A stretch of 64,000 bases of DNA, taken from positions 3,348,001-3,412,000 of the forward strand of contig NC_007925.1 in NCBI RefSeq assembly GCF_000013745.1. The letters run 5' to 3'. The DNA is from Rhodopseudomonas_A palustris_F. Lineage in GTDB: Bacteria > Pseudomonadota > Alphaproteobacteria > Rhizobiales > Xanthobacteraceae. The notes beneath the pieces are model-generated. The model was not told the origin of the DNA. It did no database searches and was given only the letters and a program-made list of their open reading frames with translations. Below, in pieces: positions 12,001 to 18,681 of the stretch. The position numbers and the translations under genes were made by a program. Within the stretch, counting starts at the first letter, position 1. Each line of letters opens with the position of its first letter.

Positions 12001-12036
12001 TCGGCTGGAACGACCCGGATCCGCGTCGGTACACAT
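1..12036 (-). CDS. Giant hybrid PKS-NRPS (FAAL-ACP-KS-AT-KR-ACP-Cy-A[Cys]-PCP-Cy...), 3' end beyond window
   Basis: One uninterrupted frame of 4012 codons from ATG at 12036 to the left edge; the 3' end is outside. Domains by residue: fatty-acyl-AMP ligase about 20-575 (YTSGST 177-182, SWLPLFHDMG, PSYGLAEATL); ACP with GLDSL Ser635; ketosynthase about 690-1110 (DTACSA, Cys859); acyltransferase about 1200-1500 (GHSIGE Ser1295; HAFH from 1393, a malonyl-CoA signature); ketoreductase about 1600-2000 (GGLGALGG; Tyr1918); ACP Ser2078; heterocyclisation domain about 2130-2560 (D2276xxxxD2281 replaces HHxxxDG); adenylation domain about 2605-3480 whose ten code residues read DLYNLSLIWK, the known cysteine code (Lys3470 last); a methyltransferase-like insert about 3150-3420 between A8 and A10; PCP Ser3528; second Cy from about 3585 with D3720xxxxD3725. 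The order matches, from memory, MicC of micacocidin synthesis, where hexanoate is extended to an alkylsalicylate and joined to cyclised cysteine. Product inferred: an alkyl- or aryl-thiazoline siderophore. Confidence 0.93.
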   Translation of the reverse strand, partial: MCTDADPGRSSRDTLVSRLEKYAQLEGGRPALDFVDRSTGTRTQLSYGELSHRVKAVAVNVQDALVPGGRALLLLPSGHDYVVALLACLYAGAVAVPVNLPGASRVARVLGRVEHISRDCGATAILTTRAIADQSREALTSFVAAHRLRLILIDDAKSGRAWSGYSPSETDIAFIQYTSGSTAEPKGVINRHDTLISNVSFLRCLLWPKDAPVVASWLPLFHDMGLIMGVLAPLALGGRVVYMAPGAFVSDPLMWLELAARERAAVLPCPAFALDACVEHYDADRLRDLDLSCVESLVPAAEPVHLRQVRAFFDLYSRHGLHWGAIRPSYGLAEATLIASGSSHDGGPVAVSVDAASIARGTALVVTDGAPDSRVYLSNGADFGGQDLRIVDPETRRTKPAGDVGEIWISGAAIAAGYWGRSDATEETFAAHLSDDGASDATNYLRTGDLGFLHGGHLYITGRSKDVMIFRGQCHYPNDIEASLANLHDDIIAGGAAAFAIPGDQGVERLVVVQEVRRHSDLDAAALEASIRETIAREHGLAAHDVVLIRRGTLKRTTSGKVRRAEMRRLYISGGLTIVGSDRQPAGQDTRSPSREQRRDAVRGKVLDCVRRALGPSSPRVIDPARSLFALGLDSLAATQAVAALERDLGRSLPEGVLFDYPTVDALSDWLVSRAEEAPCLPPDQPLSRREAGEPLAIVGLSCLFPAGANDIEDPAEFWRWLMTGGDAVRGLAADRFRQDLDIPGYGACLRRVDGFDAAFFGVGPREAMNMDPQQRLLLEATWHALEDAGFVPQSLRGSDTGVFVGVGTGDYGHLPFVTRDPAHLDPYYGTGNAFAAVAGRISYVFDWSGPSIAVDTACSASHAAVHLACQSLRTGESSLAVAAGVKLQILPEIDLVLARAGMLAADGRCKTFDAAADGYVRGEGAGVVVIKRLADALRDGDPIRAVIRESVLSQDGASASLSAPNSEAQRRMLSKALARAEWTPADVDYVELHGTGTRLGDPIEFEALASVFFGRDATDPLYLGSVKTNIGHLEAAAGIAGLIKVVLALQEGRIPPNLHYNRPNPAIDLARIPAVIPTAPIDWPLRGDRRRAGVTSFGFAGTIGHILLEQAPLREAPACCRSDRVSLLLLSARSTGSLEELRRRYLECLRDLDGPLSAFVNAAARQRQHFLDHRLIAIGADAKGLAGALVAANPVQQQRPARICFLFTGQGAQHAGMGRALYDAEPAFRRAIDRVDAAMSPFLGGSIRDLMFAADALELHETRYTQPAMFAFGYALAQLWRGWGVEPDTIIGHSIGEVAALVHAGSLTLDAAASFIVRRAGLMQSLKQRGGMMAVRLSAANVSERIADTSISIAAINGREDVVVAGPDADIDRLSAEFSAQGISARRLKVSHAFHSALMDPLLEELEAVAENCEARAPRVRFISTLSGDLLSGAPDPAYWRRHAREPVRFASALGVAIANGCDCFIEIGPRPLLVSLAGREAHESGLADGLFLASAREGESHPNSLMECLGALYLRGVDFNLEAAFRGPAALPAALPSYPFDRRSYWLEYRDQHEGPSPQLPQMRKQDESAELSLSRLTWTEAVLPQNDPAPAPRLYLIEGGGAAGRAVAESCAEVGVIASDAEALPAAASGDSILVWLGALAAHEAPQPDALWRYIAYCQALYRARLTARIVVVTRGGQRDGTAAPAQAAFWGATRALAIECPDLQFLLVDVNAADDPARVLATIAPRLSDIIPQEDMLAWDGAQWLSPRLEAVPAFEAQPGPVGTDGTYLICGGLGALGGHVLDWLVACGVRDIIVTGRGEPGSRARSTFQRYGQAGVDIRYVRADVANETDMRNLFREIDESARALRGVFHCAGIGRFDTIDAIDEAAFREATQAKADGSWILHCLTCDRSDVEHFVVFTSIAGIWGSRFQIHYGAANAYQDALARLRRARGLPALAIAWGAWGGGAGLSEVDDSLLQYLHRAGISRFEPQRAITTLAGLIATPGNWIAAEVDWRRFAPLYRTFGRSDLLARLAPATEATASRSEDCPDWTRLSAADRRCVLESFVRTTIATVLRIDAGEMHDDVELIKHGLDSILVMDFARACRQKLGVDCALRAIFESATPGGLVDYLEGLAASCERTHEEATVDQIVPDLASRHEPFPLTDLQYAYWAGRDPQFTLGNVSCHAYLESEIVGAFDLARLEAAWNLLIARHDALRLVIDDHGMQRILAEVPRYQFRLVDLTTADAAVVDDHLSAWREEMSHQVLDSTSWPMFDLRASKLLDGRTRLHFSIDMLINDVASSQTLWSELGRVYRAGSIEAAGLEPFTISFRDYVVAKANPSPSRQAIRQRDWAYWMERLPLLPPPPQLPLAVNPEQVARPRFVRHAARCDQAQWSELRRRARSFGVTPATLLIGVFGEVLAAWSDQLDFTLNLTIFDRLQNHPDVPRLVGDFTCVTLLAVDCREPMPLAARLQTIQKRMLEDLEHRSVSAVEVLREKNRGNDRLVGAPVVFTSQLGMHDPTKGTSDGDPLGQVVYGITQTPQVWLDYQAAELDDGLLLNWDVVEGLFPEGVIEAMFKANADLLAALATADDAWTRAAGALLPQSQREVRRHVNATKSELPLDTLDNLFFETAAREPDRIAVIAGDTMVSYGELASWSRRLATRLRAEGIRPGDRVAVVISKGPEQAAACLAILSQGGVYVPLDPAMPTARMAKVVAGSGIGIVLVQQYRDDCVAELGVRVLVADLVECRGCEETEAAPGRSLNDEAYVIYTSGSTGTPKGVVIDHRGAANTVLDVNRRFGVGPDDRVFGFSALGFDLSVYDLFGTFAAGATLVLPEADGTHDPRHWSDLVQRYGVSVWNSVPAVFDLLLDETNADLASLRLVLLSGDWIPLKLPTRLRDRVQTARLIALGGATEASIWSNWFEVRRVEPHWRSIPYGFPLSNQSYRVLDPALRDRPDWVVGDLYIGGVGVALGYDGDAERTADAFIVHPDGERLYRTGDLARYWPDGTIEFLGRRDGQVKIAGHRIELGEIESALTSHHEVLDAVVDVVGAAEGSRRLVAWVSLGDDGDDLQTTVVAEAATVERNGKDLGRAFATSWEASPWGNDELADFWGWQELIARQCVRDLLASQSAFGNSDRPYTLPGLERSLGLTEKYRALLPRWLSLLETSGELRRNGGDWFGQLAGSDWDLIALQAGRFGVPPAVIARLRDSADRRHAVLRGEESALAVFYDEGSGLSPEQLAKLHPCATRIYADVGCQLARIAAESDRPLRILELGARAGEATREWLAAAAAAPIEVTITDPSSLLLDDARARQPDAAASIWRVFDPDRSPTAQGFVEHEFDVIVAFNALHRSDDVNRVLSNCRRLLRPAGLLIGVELTINSPLLDVTVALIESGFDQLQDLRRGRGAPLLSGEEWRGCLQAAGFADVAAVTPAADAGLYVLAARNSDRVKVFEPDKAVAFLERHLPAYMVPRQIVRLDGMPLSPNGKVDRKRLPRPDQTGQMPKHGQTEAPRTSTECKLAEIWSELLGTKAVGRDSSFFEGGGDSLIAVRMVERVRSRLGRRLALRDVFAAPVLYQLAERLDGDADVADVVSRKRLASDIAARHDPFPLTDVQQAYWIGRQGLFPLGGVSTHLYVEIDVKKLPLGRLEKAWNRLVRRHDMLRAVIDERGMQRVLQHTPVYHFLGADLSDADQCEIQNWLERQRADMSHRVYDASVWPLFEIRAARLSESVRLLISIDNLVCDGRSMVLLLHEWAMLARDPDRDLAPLEIGFRDVVLHLVSEQDGAQARRALDYWIDRIGSLPSSPNLPLIGDPAALTPPRFRRLEAVLDAPMWQALRSRTVAAGLTPNAVLLTAYGMSLRAGGGGDRFTLNLTLFQRPELHPQIDDIVGDFTSLLLVAFEERSGDTFTEQARRLQERLWIDLDHADVSAVRVIREAARRGGNIQALAAPVVFTSGIGVDGAASGLGGAALGELTWGITQTPQVWIDHQVVERDGRLVFNWDYVDGLFAQPWIEAVFGGYRDLLVDLAQQ

Positions 12037-12390
12037 ATCAACATTCCACAATTTTGCACGATGCGTGGTCGTAGTTAAAAAGACGGCGCGATGTAACTAC
12101 ATTTACTCCAACTTCCGCTTCATTATGTGAATCGAACGCATGGGCGGTCCCGACGAAGGCGCATTACCATCGGTCATGATATGAAGTATGTCCCGCGACG
12201 TCTAACGATCCATGCTCAGGATTGCCGCATTCGGAACGATCTTGTGAGTTGCGCGTGCACGCACGAGTGAGTCTTCCATTTCGCGCACCGGTCGTTTTGA
12301 CAGGTCGTACTATCATCCAAAGGACTAGGTTCAAGTTCCAAACTCGAATTTGACTTTGACTCGGATCGACTTCGCCGATATCGCTCGGAG
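12037..12390. promoter_or_regulatory. Divergent intergenic region between synthetase and exporter genes
   Basis: These 354 bases separate two divergent transcription units, so both promoters must lie here. The stretch is clearly more AT-rich than its flanks. I looked for a Fur-type 19-mer palindrome and for a long inverted repeat of the YbtA-operator kind and found neither convincingly. No coding frame on either strand looks real. Confidence 0.5.
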
Positions 12391-13425
12391 ATGCGCTTAG
12401 GACTGTCGATTGGTGGAGCCGTGCTGGCAGCGACACTCGCAGCCTTCGCGTTGTGGCGTCCCGGATCGGGCGCCTCTCCGTCCGAGCTGGTCTTGTTCGG
12501 GAACGTCGATCTGCGCAGCATCGAGCTGGCGTTCAACGGGAACGAACGAATCACGGCCATGCTCGTCGAGGAGGGCAACCGCGTTCGAAAAGGCGACGTG
12601 GTTGCGCGCCTCGACACGAGCCGGCTCGAACCGAGGGTCGCGCAGGCCGAAGCCCAGTCGGATGCGCAACGGGCAATCGTCGAGCGCCTGCGCAATGGCA
12701 GTCGGCCCGAGGAAATCGCCCAAGCCAGAGCGAATTTGGATCAAGCGAAGGCCGACGCCGACAACGCACAACGACAATACGAACGTAAGAAAAGCCTGCT
12801 GAGCAAAGCCGCGGTGAGCGAGCAGGACTTCGACAATGCCAAGGCCACTGTCGACATCGCCGTCGCGCGGGTCCGCTTGAACGAGAGGGCCCTCGACTTG
12901 ATCGTGGCCGGGCCACGCCGCGAAGAGATCAAGCAGGCAGAGGCGCAATTGCGCGCCGACGATGCACGACTGGCGTGGCTCCGGCGCGAGCGTGCTGACG
13001 CCCAACTTTTGGCCCCCGCCGATGCAGTCGTTCGCTCCCGGCTCATGGAGCCGGGGGAGATGGCGTCGCCGCAAAGGCCTGTCCTATCTTTGGCGGTTCT
13101 CGATCCGAAATGGGTTCGCGCTTATGTCGGAGAGCCCGACCTCGGCAAGCTGCGACCGGGAGCCCGCGCGACGGTCGAGGTCGACAGCTTTCCGAGCCGG
13201 CGCTTCGACGGTTGGATCGGCTTCATCTCACCCACCGCCGAGTTCACCCCCAAGGAGATACAGACCGCGGAGCTGCGCACGAGCCTCGTCTACCAGGTGC
13301 GCGTGTTCGTTCACGACCCGTCGGACGATCTGCGCCTCGGGATGCCCGCCACGGTGCGGCTTTCGCTCGATCGCGACGGCTCCGCCCGGTCGGCCGACAT
13401 GCAGCCAGCGCGGCTTAGCCCATGA
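12391..13425 (+). CDS. HlyD/YbhG-type membrane-fusion protein
   Basis: This 344-residue protein is the periplasmic adaptor of an ABC exporter. One N-terminal membrane segment (about residues 4-22) is followed by a first lipoyl-like half, a long coiled coil (about 85-200, rich in Ala, Gln, Arg and Glu) and a second half with the adaptor phrase LLAPADAVV near 215, then a beta-barrel region. Family knowledge: such adaptors link an inner-membrane pump to an outer-membrane channel. Its stop overlaps the next start in an ATGA, so it is translationally coupled to the ATPase gene. The CGGAG directly before the ATG is too close for an ideal ribosome site, so the start is not certain. Context suggests siderophore export. 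Confidence 0.85.
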   Translation: MRLGLSIGGAVLAATLAAFALWRPGSGASPSELVLFGNVDLRSIELAFNGNERITAMLVEEGNRVRKGDVVARLDTSRLEPRVAQAEAQSDAQRAIVERLRNGSRPEEIAQARANLDQAKADADNAQRQYERKKSLLSKAAVSEQDFDNAKATVDIAVARVRLNERALDLIVAGPRREEIKQAEAQLRADDARLAWLRRERADAQLLAPADAVVRSRLMEPGEMASPQRPVLSLAVLDPKWVRAYVGEPDLGKLRPGARATVEVDSFPSRRFDGWIGFISPTAEFTPKEIQTAELRTSLVYQVRVFVHDPSDDLRLGMPATVRLSLDRDGSARSADMQPARLSP

Positions 13426-15188
13426 CGGGAGCGGCCGCGGCAGTTCTGGGAACACAACTCGCCAAAGCGTTCCGCGGCGCGAGCCGCGAGACAGTGCAAG
13501 CCCTCCGGAACGTTTCATTTCACGTCCCCAGAGCGGCGCTGACCGCATTGGTCGGACCGGACGGATCGGGCAAAACCACGCTCATTCGAACCATTGCCGG
13601 CCTCCTGCGCCCTGACGCAGGTCGGCTATCGGTTCTGGGCTTCGACGTGACGACCCACACGCAAGCCGTCCAGGATCTGATCGGCTACATGCCCCAGACG
13701 TTCGGCCTCTACGAGGATCTGACGGTCCAAGAGAACGTCGATCTCTACGCCGATCTTCATGGCGTAGGCCTTCCCGAACGGAGCGAGCGTTGCCATCAGC
13801 TGTTGGCAATGACCGGCCTTACTCCCTTCAGATCTCGTCTTGCCGGCCATCTATCCGGTGGCATGAAGCAAAAGCTTGGAATCGCGTGTACTCTCATCCG
13901 CACCCCGGAATTGCTGCTGCTCGACGAGCCGACTGTCGGCATCGATCCACTCTCGAGACGCGATCTTTGGACAATGGTCCGTCGCCTCGTCGACGACCAC
14001 CACCTCACGGTATTGTTCAGCACGTCCTACCTCGAAGAAGCCGAGCGTTGCAGACACGTCATCGTGCTGCACAATGGCAGTCTGCTGAGAGAAGGCGCGC
14101 CGCAGGACATTGCCGATCTAGCAGCCGGCCGCGTCTTCGTCGCCAGTTCGTCCGACCCGGCGCGCTCGTTACAGGCCCGCCTGCTCCACGACCCTGCGCT
14201 GGTCGACGCCGTGCCGGAGGCCGGCAAGGTTCGGATCATTCGTGCGGCTGCACCTGTCGGAGGCGTCGATCTCCAGTCGGATGGTTCGCGCGGCATCGGT
14301 TGTGAATTCGTACCGGTCCCTTCCCGATTCGATGATGGCTTCATGATGTTGCTGCGGGAGACCGAAACACATCAGTTCTTCGAACCGGCACCCGCTCCGT
14401 CTACCAAGCCGAACGGCGAATTGGTAGTTGAAGCCAGTGACCTCGTCCGTCGGTTCGGCGGTTTTACGGCGGTGAATAACATCGGATTCCGCGTGCAAAG
14501 CGGAACGATTTTCGGCCTGCTCGGGCCGAATGGAGCCGGCAAGACCACGACATTTCGGATGCTGTGCGGCCTGTTGCCGACGACGAGCGGTACGTTGCGT
14601 GTTGCGGGCCTCGATCTGCGCCACGGTCGGAAGTCGGCTCGACGCCGTATCGGATACGTCGCGCAGAAATTCTCGCTCTATGGCGCACTCACTGTCACGG
14701 AAAATCTCGACTTTTTCGCGGGTCTCTACGGGCTCCGCGGCCGCTGCAAACGCAACCGCCTCGACTGGGCATTGCATGAGTTCCAGTTGGCTCCGTTCGC
14801 GACCGTGCCGAGCAGTCAACTTCCGGGAGGGTACCGACAACGGCTCGCGATGGCCGCGGCTCTGCTGCACGAACCCGACATTCTGTTTCTGGACGAACCC
14901 ACCAGCGGCGCCGATCCACTCGCGCGCCGCGAGTTCTGGCGACGCATCACCAATCTCGTCGATCGCGGCGTGACGGCGATCGTCACCACTCATTTCATGG
15001 AAGAAGCCGAATATTGCGATCAATTGGTCATATTGGATGGCGGAACGATTCTGGCACAAGGTCGGCCCTCAGATATCCGCAGCTGCGCCGTCACCGCCGA
15101 GAATCCGAGCCCGAGCATGGAGGACGCCTTCGTCGACATCGTCAGTCGAAATCGTCTCGACCAAAGTCACAATCGATCGGAGCGCTGA
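13422..15188 (+). CDS. Tandem ABC ATPase (YbhF-like), two nucleotide-binding domains in one chain
   Basis: The 588-residue cytoplasmic ATPase carries two complete ABC domains. The first has Walker A GPDGSGKTT, signature LSGGMKQKL and Walker B LLLLDEPTVGIDP in residues 1-230; the second has GPNGAGKTT, a variant signature LPGGYRQRL and ILFLDEPTSGADP in about 330-570. Fused double ATPases of this type energise ABC-2 export permeases (YbhF-YbhS-YbhR in E. coli). It overlaps the adaptor gene by four bases and abuts the first permease gene with no gap, so the four genes form one operon. Substrate is inferred from context only. Confidence 0.9.
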   Translation: MTGAAAAVLGTQLAKAFRGASRETVQALRNVSFHVPRAALTALVGPDGSGKTTLIRTIAGLLRPDAGRLSVLGFDVTTHTQAVQDLIGYMPQTFGLYEDLTVQENVDLYADLHGVGLPERSERCHQLLAMTGLTPFRSRLAGHLSGGMKQKLGIACTLIRTPELLLLDEPTVGIDPLSRRDLWTMVRRLVDDHHLTVLFSTSYLEEAERCRHVIVLHNGSLLREGAPQDIADLAAGRVFVASSSDPARSLQARLLHDPALVDAVPEAGKVRIIRAAAPVGGVDLQSDGSRGIGCEFVPVPSRFDDGFMMLLRETETHQFFEPAPAPSTKPNGELVVEASDLVRRFGGFTAVNNIGFRVQSGTIFGLLGPNGAGKTTTFRMLCGLLPTTSGTLRVAGLDLRHGRKSARRRIGYVAQKFSLYGALTVTENLDFFAGLYGLRGRCKRNRLDWALHEFQLAPFATVPSSQLPGGYRQRLAMAAALLHEPDILFLDEPTSGADPLARREFWRRITNLVDRGVTAIVTTHFMEEAEYCDQLVILDGGTILAQGRPSDIRSCAVTAENPSPSMEDAFVDIVSRNRLDQSHNRSER

Positions 15189-16337
15189 ATGACGACCGCG
15201 CGCGGGAGAATGCAAGCACGCGCAACGCAAAAGCTGCGACGCATTCGGGCGCTGGTCCGAAAGGAATTCTACCAGATCATCCGCGACCCGAGCAGCATGA
15301 CGATCGGCGTGGTGATGCCGATCTTGATGGTGCTCCTGTTCGGCTATGGATTGTCGCTCGACGTCCGGAGCGTCCCGATCGCGGTCGTGGTCGAAGATTT
15401 TTCGCCGGAGACCACCGAACTGGTATCGTCGTTCCGGTCATCGGCCTACTTCGACGTCCGGGTCGTCACATCCCTGCACCGCGCCACCCAGCTGATACAG
15501 GAACGCAAACTCGACGGCATCGTTCGGATACGCGCTGACTTCTCACGGCAACTCGCGATGGGCAACACCGACTTGCAGGTTCTGGTTCGCGGGACCGATG
15601 CGAATACAGCCCGCATCGTCCGGAACTATGCCATGGGTGCGATCCGCCGTTGGCAGCTTCACCGCCCTGACTCCGGCGGCGCCCTCCTCCCGCCGGCCGC
15701 GACGATCGCAAGCCGAATGTGGTTCAACGCGAACAACGACAGTCGTTACTATCTCGTTCCAGGCGTGATCGTATTGATCGTGACGCTGATCGGGGCTTTT
15801 CTCACCGCCCTGGTCATGGCGCGCGAATGGGAGCGTGGCACTCTCGAGTCGCTGTTCGTAACGCCGGTGCAACCGGGCGAAATTCTTCTTGGAAAGACCA
15901 TTCCATACTTCATCCTCGGAATGACCGGGCTGTTTCTGTGCATCGGCCTGGCAACCCTACTATTCGACGTTCCCCTCCGAGGTTCCTTCTGGATACTGAC
16001 ACTGGTGTCGATGCTGTATCTTCTCGTCGCTCTTGGAATAGGTCTTTGGGTGTCGTCAGCGACCCGAAGCCAGTTCGTCGCGAGCCAGGCGACGCTCCTG
16101 CTGACCTTTCTGCCCGCCCTCATGCTCTCCGGATTCTTGTTCGATCTTCGCAGCATGCCGACCGCCGTTCGATGGATCACCTATCTGTTTCCAGCGCGAT
16201 ACTATGTGAGTACGCTTCAGACACTCTTCCTTGCGGGAAACGTGTGGAGCATCATTCTGCCAAATGCACTAGTCCTCGGATCCATCGCGACGGTTCTCCT
16301 GATCTTCTCGGCCCGCGCAACACGAAAGATCCTGTGA
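15189..16337 (+). CDS. ABC-2 type permease (YbhS-like), first of two
   Basis: This 382-residue inner-membrane protein has the ABC-2 layout: a cytoplasmic N-terminus containing VRKEFYQIIRDP, one membrane segment near 38-55, a large periplasmic loop, and five hydrophobic segments in about residues 185-375. The phrase REWERGTLESLFVTP at the start of the second membrane block is typical of the family. The start codon follows the ATPase stop directly. It probably forms a heterodimer with the next gene product. Confidence 0.88.
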   Translation: MTTARGRMQARATQKLRRIRALVRKEFYQIIRDPSSMTIGVVMPILMVLLFGYGLSLDVRSVPIAVVVEDFSPETTELVSSFRSSAYFDVRVVTSLHRATQLIQERKLDGIVRIRADFSRQLAMGNTDLQVLVRGTDANTARIVRNYAMGAIRRWQLHRPDSGGALLPPAATIASRMWFNANNDSRYYLVPGVIVLIVTLIGAFLTALVMAREWERGTLESLFVTPVQPGEILLGKTIPYFILGMTGLFLCIGLATLLFDVPLRGSFWILTLVSMLYLLVALGIGLWVSSATRSQFVASQATLLLTFLPALMLSGFLFDLRSMPTAVRWITYLFPARYYVSTLQTLFLAGNVWSIILPNALVLGSIATVLLIFSARATRKIL

Positions 16338-16344
16338 GGCTCGA

Positions 16345-17460
16345 ATGCTCGACGCGCTCATCCGCGTATATGCCCTGGCTCGCAAAGAATTTCTCGCCAT
16401 CCTGAAAGACCCGCGAAGCCGCTTCGGTCTGCTGGTGGTCCCCTTGATTCAATGCCTGCTTTACGGCTACGCGGCGAGCTTCGATCTCGACCACATCCCC
16501 TATGCCGTTCTCGACCAAGACCGCAGCAATGCCTCGCGGGCTCTGCTCGCTCACCTCGAAGGTTCCAGATCCTTCAATCGCGTCGGCGATCTCCGACGGG
16601 TCGCCGATATCGAGCGCTATATCGACGATCAGCGAGCCTTGATTGTCATCCATATTGCACCGGACTTCAGTCGTCGAATCGACTCCGGCGGATCCGCCAC
16701 CATCCAGGTAATCGCCGACGGCCGCAATTCGAATACCGCGGCGATCGCTCTCGGTTACGTTAGCGCGATCGTCGATGCCTTCAATATCGACTGGGCGAAA
16801 CGCCGCAGCCTCGTCGACGCACCGATCCAGATTTCACCGCGGGCTTGGTACAATCCGAACCTCGAAACACGTTGGTATATGATACCATCCTTGATTGGTA
16901 CCTTAACACTTCTGCAAACCCTGATGTTGACGGCGATGTCAGTGGCTCGAGAACGCGAAGAGGGGACGCTCGACCAGTTGCTGGTCACACCGATACGGCC
17001 GACCGAAATCATGGCAGGAAAGGCATTGCCATCGATTCTTGTCGGTGCGGTTCAGGCTAGTGTGATCTTCGCCTTGGCGAGATTTTGGTTCGAGATCCCA
17101 TTTTCCGGCTCGCTCGTGATGCTCTATGCCGGGCTCGCCTTGTTCCTGCTTGCAGCCGTCGGAATCGGGCTCGTCGTCTCGTCTGCCACCGCGACATTGC
17201 AGCAAGCGATGCTGTCGTCGTTTGTCCTAGCAATGCCCTTCGCGCTGTTATCGGGGCTGACGACTCCCGTGGCCAATATGCCGCCGGTCCTGCAATATAT
17301 CAACGCGATCAATCCATTGCGGTACGCGATCGAGATCACCCGCCGGGTCTATCTGGAAGGGGTTGGCATCGATCATCTCATCCCTGATCTTTGGCCGCTT
17401 GCCTTGATAGCTTCGGCCGCGTTGGTCGGCGCAATCTCGATGTTCAGGAAGTCCTTGTGA
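16345..17460 (+). CDS. ABC-2 type permease (YbhR-like), second of two
   Basis: The protein has 371 residues and the same plan as its upstream neighbour: ARKEFLAILKDPRSRFG at the N-terminus, a periplasmic domain, then the family phrase REREEGTLDQLLVTP followed by five hydrophobic stretches. The gap from the first permease is seven bases, which supports a single operon and a heterodimeric channel. With the adaptor and the double ATPase it makes a complete YbhGFSR-like efflux pump. No outer-membrane channel gene lies beside it, so a shared TolC-like protein is probably used (inference). Confidence 0.88.
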   Translation: MLDALIRVYALARKEFLAILKDPRSRFGLLVVPLIQCLLYGYAASFDLDHIPYAVLDQDRSNASRALLAHLEGSRSFNRVGDLRRVADIERYIDDQRALIVIHIAPDFSRRIDSGGSATIQVIADGRNSNTAAIALGYVSAIVDAFNIDWAKRRSLVDAPIQISPRAWYNPNLETRWYMIPSLIGTLTLLQTLMLTAMSVAREREEGTLDQLLVTPIRPTEIMAGKALPSILVGAVQASVIFALARFWFEIPFSGSLVMLYAGLALFLLAAVGIGLVVSSATATLQQAMLSSFVLAMPFALLSGLTTPVANMPPVLQYINAINPLRYAIEITRRVYLEGVGIDHLIPDLWPLALIASAALVGAISMFRKSL

Positions 17461-17517
17461 AGCGCCGGACCGGCCCAAGCGGCCGGTCGGACGCGATCTC
17501 ACCGGACGCCCTGTCGA

Positions 17518-18681
17518 TTGGATGGCCTCCACGATCTTGCGCGGCACGGCTTTTTCCTCGGCAGGCTCAACGTCCGGATACCAACTCAGCCGTCCCCGGG
17601 CGAGCAAATCTCCCTGCTGACAGCACAGGATTTAGAATACCTAGATATTCCCCAAGCTGCATTGCAACTGCCTCCCAATCTGTTCGAGGATTGCCTAAGC
17701 TACCGTGTTGCGGCCGACACGCAGATGAGGATGGGCGTCATGCTAGCGATTCAGCATTTGGACAGCTTCGCGATGTGCCGAAGCGCCGTCGATCAGGAAA
17801 TGGAGGCGCTCGGTGGCGCAGACGCCGTCCGCGTAGACCATCCTTGCGAAGACGTGGCGATCTACATCATCGACACCTTTGTCCCACACGATGTCACACT
17901 CAGTCAGGAGGGACCCGCGACGTTCTCGCTTAGCGTCTTTCTCGAGGGGCGCGGGGCGGTTTCATTGGATGGCGCGCAACCTCTTCTGATCGAACCGGGC
18001 ATGGCGGCGCTGTTCACCAGTTCGCGTTTCAGCCGTGGCCAGAACAGCGTCCGCGGCGGGCAGCGCCTTCTCGCCGTCGATATCCGCTTCGACTTTCGGT
18101 TCCTCCTGAAGGCCGGAGGTGCCGCTCTGGCGACTCTCGGTGGCAGCCTCGCGACTGACCACAGTCTTCCCGAGTGCCAGACCTCATTGGTCGGTTTCCG
18201 TGCCCCACCTCCGTTGTTGAAGGCAGCTCAAGACATCATCACCTGCAGGTTGACAGACGAAATGTCGCGCCGACTCTATCTATACAGCCGGGCCATCGAG
18301 AGCTTGAGCGTGGTCACCTCATCACTGCCCCAGATTTTGGCGCGCCCAGATGCCGTACGAGGCAAGGATCGGGACCGCCTGGAACGCGCGCGGCAGATCA
18401 TCGATGGCCAATACCACATCGACTGGACCATCGCTCGCCTCGCCCGAGAGGTTGGTTTGAACGAGCGCAAGCTGAAGCAAGGCTTTCGGCAAGTGGTCGG
18501 CAATTCCGTTCATTCCTATCTCCGCAAGATTCGGCTCGATGCGGCCGCGACGCTGCTGGAAGATGGGCACAGTGTGACCGAAGCCGCGTTTTCGGTCGGC
18601 TTCGACAATCTGAGCCATTTCAGCAAGATTTTCAGAGCTGAGAAAGGCTTGGCGCCGAGCCAATATGCCAAGCGACCCTAA
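17518..18681 (+). CDS. AraC-family regulator, PchR/YbtA-like
   Basis: The C-terminal 85 residues hold two helix-turn-helix units, the first with VGLNERKLKQGFR, a phrase characteristic of the siderophore-responsive PchR/YbtA branch, and the second with AAFSVGFDNLSHFSKIF. The N-terminal 270 residues are a cupin-like ligand domain. Family members bind their ferric siderophore and activate synthesis and uptake genes. The start used is TTG at 17518; the first in-frame ATG is far downstream and would cut the sensor domain. It stands 57 bases after the permease gene, so it may be read from the exporter operon. Confidence 0.85.
   Translation: MDGLHDLARHGFFLGRLNVRIPTQPSPGEQISLLTAQDLEYLDIPQAALQLPPNLFEDCLSYRVAADTQMRMGVMLAIQHLDSFAMCRSAVDQEMEALGGADAVRVDHPCEDVAIYIIDTFVPHDVTLSQEGPATFSLSVFLEGRGAVSLDGAQPLLIEPGMAALFTSSRFSRGQNSVRGGQRLLAVDIRFDFRFLLKAGGAALATLGGSLATDHSLPECQTSLVGFRAPPPLLKAAQDIITCRLTDEMSRRLYLYSRAIESLSVVTSSLPQILARPDAVRGKDRDRLERARQIIDGQYHIDWTIARLAREVGLNERKLKQGFRQVVGNSVHSYLRKIRLDAAATLLEDGHSVTEAAFSVGFDNLSHFSKIFRAEKGLAPSQYAKRP

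Noticed and set aside
12037..12390. Fur box or YbtA-type operator in the divergent region
   Set aside because: AT-rich words such as TCATTATGTGAA were examined, but no 19-base palindrome or repeated pair was clear enough to claim.
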